This document shows, one piece after another, positions 21,020 to 25,946 of a stretch of DNA of 25,946 nucleotides. Source of the stretch: a virus; IMG/VR virus record IMGVR_UViG_3300043466_003345, positions 1 to 25,946 of that record; one strand, written 5' to 3'. Position numbers and translations under genes: made by a program. Below the pieces are notes generated by a model. The model was not told the DNA's origin. It saw only the letters and a program-made list of their open reading frames with translations, and did no database searches. Position 1 is the stretch's first letter. Every line of letters starts with the position of its first letter.

Positions 21020-21859
21020 TTATATGATAATCATATCATTTATTTTGTCTCGAACCAACCAAGGTTTTTTACCAAAAGGTTCTGATAATTCAAGGGATAT
21101 ATCGTAATTTGAAAGATATTCTTTTTCAAATTTGTTAAAATTAAAATCAAACACATCTAAAACCAAAGATTCAATCACCTTATTATCATACATTGAGTCG
21201 CAATTTATATTCAGTACAACTTCTTCATTATCTTCTCTTTCAGTTATTAAATCTATCTTAATGTGAATTTCATCTGTATTCAAAATATTAAAAAGATGGT
21301 ATGCGACATATTCACAATAGAATAATTCGGTAATACCTAAACTTTTGGAATGACCGTATGGAAACGATGAACTCACAGACAAATTTTGATTTTGGATAAA
21401 GTAATCATCATTAATTGGGTTATTTTTATTTGAATTTATAATTAATCGATTATTGTATGAAATTGAATCTAAAAATCCTGAGAATTGATAACTACTTTGA
21501 GCAAAGTCAATTACTTTTGGATGGTAAATAGGTCTTGATGAATCATAAAACACAAAATGGTGTATACCATATTTACCAACACCATCATAATAATTAATGA
21601 TGTCAATAATATTAAAGTTCTTTATTTTATTCCATTCCAAATAATCTTTGTTTTCCTTAAAAAAACTTTCTTTAATTTCGGTTAAATTTGCAATAACCTT
21701 ACAAGTTGTCTCACCTTCAACAACGACAAAATTTTTAAAATCTGTGACCTTTATGTGTGTTCTGTACTGATTATTTGGGTCTATCTTATTTGAAATGTAA
21801 GTAGCAAACTTACTTACAAACCCAGTTTCTGAATTTTCTAAAATATAATCTATTTTCAT
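21020..21859 (-). CDS. Conserved phage protein of unknown function
   Basis: 279 residues, soluble. Conserved-looking stretches are FVVVEGETTCKVIANL (about 48-63), YDGVGKYGIHHFVFYDSSRP (about 90-109), and SSSFPYGHSKSLGITELFYC (about 163-182), separated by variable loops. The Gly/His/Asp-rich segments look enzyme-like or ligand-binding, but I cannot assign a family. It is bounded by a strong terminator on its 3' side and a hairpin on its 5' side, so it is probably a single-gene unit. Confidence 0.75.
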   Translation of the reverse strand: MKIDYILENSETGFVSKFATYISNKIDPNNQYRTHIKVTDFKNFVVVEGETTCKVIANLTEIKESFFKENKDYLEWNKIKNFNIIDIINYYDGVGKYGIHHFVFYDSSRPIYHPKVIDFAQSSYQFSGFLDSISYNNRLIINSNKNNPINDDYFIQNQNLSVSSSFPYGHSKSLGITELFYCEYVAYHLFNILNTDEIHIKIDLITEREDNEEVVLNINCDSMYDNKVIESLVLDVFDFNFNKFEKEYLSNYDISLELSEPFGKKPWLVRDKINDMIII

Positions 21860-21911
21860 TCAATGTTTTTTTTTCAATTAATAAACAAAATTTTTAATAC
21901 TATAAATAGAA

Positions 21912-21932
21912 AAAGGGAGACTAGCTCCCTTT
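21912..21932 (-). terminator. Intrinsic terminator of the small Cys-rich protein gene
   Basis: AAAGGGAG / CTCCCTTT, an 8-bp stem with a 5-nt loop. The T run follows on the minus strand (CTCCCTTTTTC), 25 nt beyond the stop at 21957. Confidence 0.8.
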
Positions 21933-21956
21933 AATTTTGTTATTTGTGAAAAATAA

Positions 21957-22118
21957 TTATTTTCTTTTATAATAACGTTCAACAATCTTTTTAATTGAAT
22001 CTTGAATTGCTGGATTTCCCTTTGGTGGTGAGGTTTGATTTGTACTTGTTTGAGGTACTTGATTTACCGCAGGTTTTGATTGTGCTCCGTTATTTTTGTT
22101 TTTACATCCACAGCTCAT
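21957..22118 (-). CDS. Small Cys-rich N-terminal, Pro/Gln-rich protein
   Basis: 53 residues: MSCGCKNKNN at the start, a low-complexity Q/P/T/S middle (AVNQVPQTSTNQTSPPKG) and a basic helix NPAIQDSIKKIVERYYKRK at the end. The paired Cys (C3, C5) with a disordered linker and a short helix form a layout seen in small phage proteins of unknown role. It has its own terminator downstream. It is supported by clean start, stop and terminator, not by a known domain. Confidence 0.72.
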   Translation of the reverse strand: MSCGCKNKNNGAQSKPAVNQVPQTSTNQTSPPKGNPAIQDSIKKIVERYYKRK

Positions 22119-22150
22119 AATAAATTATTTTTTAAGTGGTTTATTTTTTG

Positions 22151-22158
22151 TATCTTTG
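22151..22158 (+). promoter_or_regulatory. Bacteroidetes-type -7 element
   Basis: TATCTTTG, identical to the element before the minus-strand operon at 13684. No clear -33 TTG is present. It lies about 80 nt before the gene at 22238; the 119-nt gap 22119-22237 contains no other feature except ATATTTAT at 22226-22233. Confidence 0.45.
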
Positions 22159-22237
22159 TGTAATAATAAATATCATCAAGAAATGAATTATGTAAAGTTT
22201 TTTTTTAAAATAGTTAAGAAATCGTATATTTATGAAT

Positions 22238-23623
22238 ATGAGTAGAAAAATACAGATTACCGAGAAAAAACTAATCAATTTTTTAAATAGATTGGTAGAA
22301 CAGGAAGACGATTCTTATTATAAAATATCTCCACAAGAATATCTTGAATTACTTAAATTGTCAGGATATCATGGAAAAGGTATTACTAAACTACCAATGT
22401 TTGGAGGTAAACCACTATGGATAACTGGTAATTTAGACGTTTCAGGTCTACCTGTTGATGACTTAGGTAATGTTGGATATATTGATGGTAGATTGGATAT
22501 TGGTAATACTAATGTTGGTGATGTATCTCAAATACAAGTTAAAGGATATATATCTGACTATGGTTCTAAAAGGGATAAATTAAGAAAAGCGGCGGAATTA
22601 AGACAAAAAAGAGCAGAAGCTGCGGAAAGACGTGAGGAGAATGAATGGGACCCGGAAAATACTGATGACGTTGGTATAAAAGCAAATGCGCTATTTGAGT
22701 GGTTAGTTGGTCAAAATGAATCATCTGAAATTTCTGATGAGGAAAAAGAAGAGTTGAAAAACTTGGAAGTTGAATTAGAACAATTAAAAGAACGATACGA
22801 TTCCGATGAACTTGAATCTGATGAAGTAAGTGAACTATATGATAAAATAACTGAAATTGAGGAAAGGATTGAAGAATTAACCGGTGAAAATGTAGATGTT
22901 TATGATTTAGTTGAGAAAGGTAATCATTATGGATTGACTACTTTTGAAGTTTTAAGTTTAGGTGATAGGGAATATACTGTTGGTACAGAATCAGAAATGG
23001 ATGAAGCAGGTAAAGAATATACCGAGTCATATATTGATGATGTTGGAATTGAAGGATTTAATCGTAGTTTTATTGTAGATTATATTGATGAAGATGAATT
23101 AAGGGAATATATTCATGATTTTTATTATGATGATGTTAGTCAAAATCCTGATGTATATTTTGACGAAGATGATTTTGAATTGACTGAGGAGCAAGAAAAA
23201 AGAAAAGAAGAATTGGAGAATTATATTTCCGAAATGGAAGATATGAAATCTAATTTGGAAGATGAACAAAAAGAAATTGAGGATAGTGATAGTGATGAAT
23301 ATTTATCAATTCAGGAAAAATTAGATGAAATCGATGAGAATATAAACACCGCTCAAGAAGAGTTGGATTCAATAGAACCTGATACAGAACCAACAGATGA
23401 CATGATTGAGGATAAAGTTGAAGATTATGTTAATGATAGAATGAGAGACCCTCTTGCGTTCATTGAAGAATTTGGTTTAAAAATTGATAATTTTATCGAT
23501 AAAGATGAATTGGCTCAAGGATTATTAGATACTGATGGATATGGTGTTATGAATAGTTATGATGGTGAATATGACACGATAGAGTTCAATGATGAGACTT
23601 ATTATATTATGCGAGTTAATTAA
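22238..23623 (+). CDS. Very acidic coiled-coil protein with N-terminal LVEQ helix
   Basis: 461 residues from the ATG at 22238; an ATG 6 nt earlier is also possible. The start MSRKIQITEKKLINFLNRLVEQ fits the recurrent targeting-like helix. Next is a short repeat-like beta region (GNLDVSGLPVDDLGNVGYID, GRLDIGNTNVGD, about 65-100), then long acidic helical stretches rich in E/D (about 160-215 and 310-375), and a folded C-terminus. The net charge is strongly negative, which suggests a nucleic-acid mimic, scaffold or packaged protein. There is no enzyme motif. Its function is unknown. Confidence 0.78.
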   Translation: MSRKIQITEKKLINFLNRLVEQEDDSYYKISPQEYLELLKLSGYHGKGITKLPMFGGKPLWITGNLDVSGLPVDDLGNVGYIDGRLDIGNTNVGDVSQIQVKGYISDYGSKRDKLRKAAELRQKRAEAAERREENEWDPENTDDVGIKANALFEWLVGQNESSEISDEEKEELKNLEVELEQLKERYDSDELESDEVSELYDKITEIEERIEELTGENVDVYDLVEKGNHYGLTTFEVLSLGDREYTVGTESEMDEAGKEYTESYIDDVGIEGFNRSFIVDYIDEDELREYIHDFYYDDVSQNPDVYFDEDDFELTEEQEKRKEELENYISEMEDMKSNLEDEQKEIEDSDSDEYLSIQEKLDEIDENINTAQEELDSIEPDTEPTDDMIEDKVEDYVNDRMRDPLAFIEEFGLKIDNFIDKDELAQGLLDTDGYGVMNSYDGEYDTIEFNDETYYIMRVN

Positions 23624-23670
23624 ATTCTATTCATTTACTCAAAAAGTTTTCATATTATTATTTATAGTGA

Positions 23671-24453
23671 ATGGAAACTAAAATTAAAAAAAATAAGGTA
23701 AAATTTGTTATGGATACCGATTGGGTATTCAAAGGTGTGTTAGATTCTGAAGAGAAAAGATATATTTTATTAAATTACTTTCAAAAACTAAATAAGAATT
23801 TGGAAGAAATTAAGATATACCCAATGTTTACAGAGTTATCTCTTCATTTGGGTAATATGCAAACTTTATTAACTAGGAATCAAATTTTATATACTGATAA
23901 AAAATTCACATCAAATGATGAGGAATTAATGTTGACAGATTTAAAAGTTAAGGATGTTCCTGAAATGACAGATAAAGAATATGAGGAATATCAAAAAATT
24001 TTAAAATATAGTCAACCAAAATTATTTGATTATTTCAATATAACAAAATCACTTTGGATGGTGGTTTATGAGAATATTAATGTTAATGTTAAGAAAAATA
24101 AAAATAATTTATCAAGCAAAGGTGGATTCTTTTATTATGAATCAAGTGGTCAGGTTAGAATTTGGAGATATACCACAAGAAAAGTTATTAAATTGAAGAA
24201 CCAATACAAGACCAAGATTGATTTAATTTACGAGGGTGGGAAAAATGATTTGACAATATTAGAAATTATAAGTAAATTTTCATCAACATTTGAAACAAAA
24301 AACGAAAAAAAATATCCTGTTTTTGAAGTTACGTGTAAAGATATATTTCCGTTGAATGAAACATTAATACCAATCTTCAAAAGAAAAGTTTTGGTGTATA
24401 TTGCTCAAAGTGTTAAAAGTTTAAAATCATACGAAGAAAATGGGATTCAATAA
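23671..24453 (+). CDS. Conserved phage protein of unknown function
   Basis: 260 residues, lysine-rich. Some sequence is well-structured (VMDTDWVFKGVLDSEEKRYI, then GGFFYYESSGQVRIWRYTTR), with strand and helix alternating. No catalytic motif or membrane segment. It starts the final run of six overlapping or abutting genes, and the next gene overlaps it by 14 nt. TTATTTAT lies 5 nt before the ATG. Confidence 0.75.
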   Translation: METKIKKNKVKFVMDTDWVFKGVLDSEEKRYILLNYFQKLNKNLEEIKIYPMFTELSLHLGNMQTLLTRNQILYTDKKFTSNDEELMLTDLKVKDVPEMTDKEYEEYQKILKYSQPKLFDYFNITKSLWMVVYENINVNVKKNKNNLSSKGGFFYYESSGQVRIWRYTTRKVIKLKNQYKTKIDLIYEGGKNDLTILEIISKFSSTFETKNEKKYPVFEVTCKDIFPLNETLIPIFKRKVLVYIAQSVKSLKSYEENGIQ

Positions 24454-24631
24454 AAGATATGTTAGTGTTGAAACATTGTCACATATAATTGAAAATGAAA
24501 ATGATTTAATAAGATATTTTAAAAATGCTGACGCATTAATTTTTATAGATGATATATCTCGAGAGGTATATGACTTAGTGATGGAGAAAAAATCTTACAA
24601 ACACTTAATAAAAAAAATAAAAACAAAATGA
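24440..24631 (+). CDS. Small conserved phage protein
   Basis: 63 residues (MGFNKRYVSVETLSHIIENE start), helical with a central hydrophobic segment DALIFIDDISREVYDLVM and a basic tail. It overlaps both neighbours by 14 and 4 nt, so it is translationally coupled. Its function is unknown. Confidence 0.72.
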   Translation: MGFNKRYVSVETLSHIIENENDLIRYFKNADALIFIDDISREVYDLVMEKKSYKHLIKKIKTK

Positions 24632-24810
24632 ATGATAAACTTTTGAATAAATTAATAACGCCCGTTCATATTAGTTACATTTCACAACATATCTTCAAAA
24701 AAGATTTGAAGGAAACCAAAGAGATTATTGATAAATTAATAAACGATAATATAGTAGAAGAAAGTCAATACGCTAAAGAATATTATATTTTAAAAAGTAA
24801 AAACAAATGA
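24628..24810 (+). CDS. Small winged-helix-like protein
   Basis: 60 residues. The pattern ITPVHISYISQHIFKKDLKE then TKEIIDKLINDNIVEES and YAKEYYILKS resembles a small winged helix-turn-helix. No direct family match. ATGA overlaps join it to both neighbours (4 nt each). Confidence 0.68.
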   Translation: MNDKLLNKLITPVHISYISQHIFKKDLKETKEIIDKLINDNIVEESQYAKEYYILKSKNK

Positions 24811-25196
24811 GTAAAATTTTAGAATTTCCAATTGTAGAACCATTAAAATCAAACAGGTGGTTGATTAAATTACAAGGTATGGATATACATCCTTATCTAT
24901 TCAGAAAATATAAAATGTTTAATGAGGGTGAAGATATTATATTAACAACTGAGTTTATGGAAACGGTTGTTCATTCTTATAACCCAAAAGATATTTTCAA
25001 TATTGATAAAGTTACGATTGAATATCTTAGTCCTGTGGGTGATGTCGTTAATGGTTTATCATTTACACCAAAAGGAATTAATTTTGAAAGAAAACATTCT
25101 TATTCTGACGATAACTTGATGATTACAAAATTAAGATTTATTATTGATGCAAATACATTAACACTTTTATTTAAAACTGAAGAAAATGGAGAATAA
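24807..25196 (+). CDS. Conserved phage protein, possibly structural
   Basis: 129 residues, beta-rich (SNRWLIKLQGMDIHPYLFRK, KVTIEYLSPVGDVVNGLSFT, LRFIIDANTLTLLFK). The repeated strand pattern is like small virion proteins such as tail-tube subunits, but the resemblance is only general. It overlaps the DUF3310 gene by 11 nt. Confidence 0.72.
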   Translation: MSKILEFPIVEPLKSNRWLIKLQGMDIHPYLFRKYKMFNEGEDIILTTEFMETVVHSYNPKDIFNIDKVTIEYLSPVGDVVNGLSFTPKGINFERKHSYSDDNLMITKLRFIIDANTLTLLFKTEENGE

Positions 25197-25413
25197 AGAA
25201 CATGTAAATCATCCTAGTCATTATCAATTTGGAAAAAATAATGAGTACGAAGCAATTAAAGTAATAGATGCTTGGGGTTTGGGATTTAGTTTAGGAAATA
25301 CCATTAAATATATCTCAAGGGCTGGTAGAAAAGACAAAACTAAAGAAATTGAAGATTTAAAGAAAGCTATGTTTTATTTAGAACATCATATTAAAACATT
25401 GGAAAGTAAATGA
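25186..25413 (+). CDS. DUF3310-family phage protein
   Basis: 75 residues: VNHPSHYQFGKNNEYEAIKV, then IDAWGLGFSLGNTIKYISRA, then GRKDKTKEIEDLKKAMFYLE. All are hallmarks of DUF3310 (phage SaV-like), often annotated as a nucleotide-kinase-related protein, though the activity is not established. It is typical of phage genomes. The stop overlaps the next start as ATGA. Confidence 0.9.
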   Translation: MENKEHVNHPSHYQFGKNNEYEAIKVIDAWGLGFSLGNTIKYISRAGRKDKTKEIEDLKKAMFYLEHHIKTLESK

Positions 25414-25946
25414 ATGCACCAGTAAGGTATTACGGAAGTAAAGGAGGTTTCTACAATAAGATTATTGAATTTTTTCCTACTGATGGTTATGATACATATA
25501 TTGAACCTTTTGCGGGTACATTCATAGTAGGTTTAAAAAAACCAATCACAAAAATTGAAGTGTACAATGATATGGAGAAGAATATATATTCTCTATATAA
25601 AGTAATATCGGATAAAGAATTGTTCCAACAATTTAAAGAAAAGTGTGATTTGGTTTTTTATTCTGAAGATATCAGGAAAGAATTTAAAGAAGAACTTAAA
25701 AAAGAATTATCCATAGTTGATAGAGCATTTTATTTCTTTTATGTGAATAGGACATCTCATAATGGAATTGGGGGATTCTCAATGAATACTCATGTAAGAA
25801 GAGGGATGAGTAAAGCGGTTTCAGATTTTCTATCGGCAATAGACAGACTACCTGAATTACATGACAGATTATCAAAAGTTATTGTTACAAATACTGATGG
25901 TATTAAGTTAATTGAAAAATATAATAATCCAAATACATTACTATAT
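25410..25946 (+). CDS. Second Dam-type N6-adenine methylase (3' end outside window)
   Basis: 179 residues visible. RYYGSKGGFYNKIIEFFP and YDTYIEPFAG (about 29-38) are the D12-class SAM-binding motifs, and YVNRTSHNGIGGFSMNTHVR is a conserved central block. The window ends at NPNTLLY, just where the catalytic DPPY motif is expected. It is distinct from the methylase at 14757, so the phage carries at least two adenine methylases. It overlaps the DUF3310 gene by 4 nt. Confidence 0.9.
   Translation, partial: MNAPVRYYGSKGGFYNKIIEFFPTDGYDTYIEPFAGTFIVGLKKPITKIEVYNDMEKNIYSLYKVISDKELFQQFKEKCDLVFYSEDIRKEFKEELKKELSIVDRAFYFFYVNRTSHNGIGGFSMNTHVRRGMSKAVSDFLSAIDRLPELHDRLSKVIVTNTDGIKLIEKYNNPNTLLY

Overview
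The window is AT-rich, densely packed DNA from what looks like a large tailed phage of a Bacteroidetes (Flavobacteriia-like) host. Supporting signs are many short overlapping phage-type genes, a phage endolysin, two Dam-type methylases, two kinds of homing endonuclease, a phage sigma factor, a DUF3310-type protein, no Shine-Dalgarno signals, and several TAnnTTTG promoter elements typical of Bacteroidetes. No capsid, portal, terminase or polymerase gene is visible, so the phage assignment is an inference from gene type and density. Both ends cut genes: a sigma factor at the left, a methylase at the right.

Layout. 1-640: end of an RpoD-like sigma gene and a strong terminator. 656-3942: probable lysis/envelope block with an amidase endolysin among membrane and coiled-coil proteins of spanin-like topology. 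3951-6864: probable virion-associated proteins, including one with GSGSAG repeats and one with a zinc ribbon and two EF-hand-like loops. 6912-9221: small conserved unknowns and a histone H1-like (Hc1) protein. 9250-10179: full DnaJ. 10176-13658 (minus strand): accessory operon of small Bacteroidetes-type proteins, an odd tRNA-like gene, a duplicated structured element, and a gene whose 3' end is a repeat-spacer array. 13788-15674: ribbon-helix-helix protein, LAGLIDADG endonuclease, and a Dam methylase ending in a clamp-binding motif. 15725-20057: a WC-motif/leucine-rich protein, a GIY-YIG endonuclease and a PcfJ-like protein. 20067-20992: thioredoxin and glutaredoxin. 21020-25946: conserved unknowns, an acidic coiled-coil protein, DUF3310 and a second Dam-type methylase.

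The most striking object is at 10902-11201: five 36-nt repeats separated by four unrelated spacers of exactly 30 nt, i.e. CRISPR geometry with no cas genes in the window. The array is the in-frame 3' end of a minus-strand protein gene (start 11443). Each 66-nt unit is 22 codons, so units can be added without a frameshift. The repeat encodes LEETDKLREYTP and continues the gene's own reading frame. The two repeats farthest from the gene body are the mutated ones, so the gene body sits where a CRISPR leader would be. It may be a phage mini-CRISPR array using host Cas proteins, or a different repeat-insertion system built from a coding sequence.

A second theme is a recurrent short helix ending in (I/L)-x-E-Q, at the N-terminus of three proteins and inside two others. 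It resembles the T4-type pattern of a head-targeting peptide ending in a prohead-protease site. A third is an ATATTTAT motif 4-5 nt before several start codons, which may mark leaderless initiation by a phage-specific promoter.
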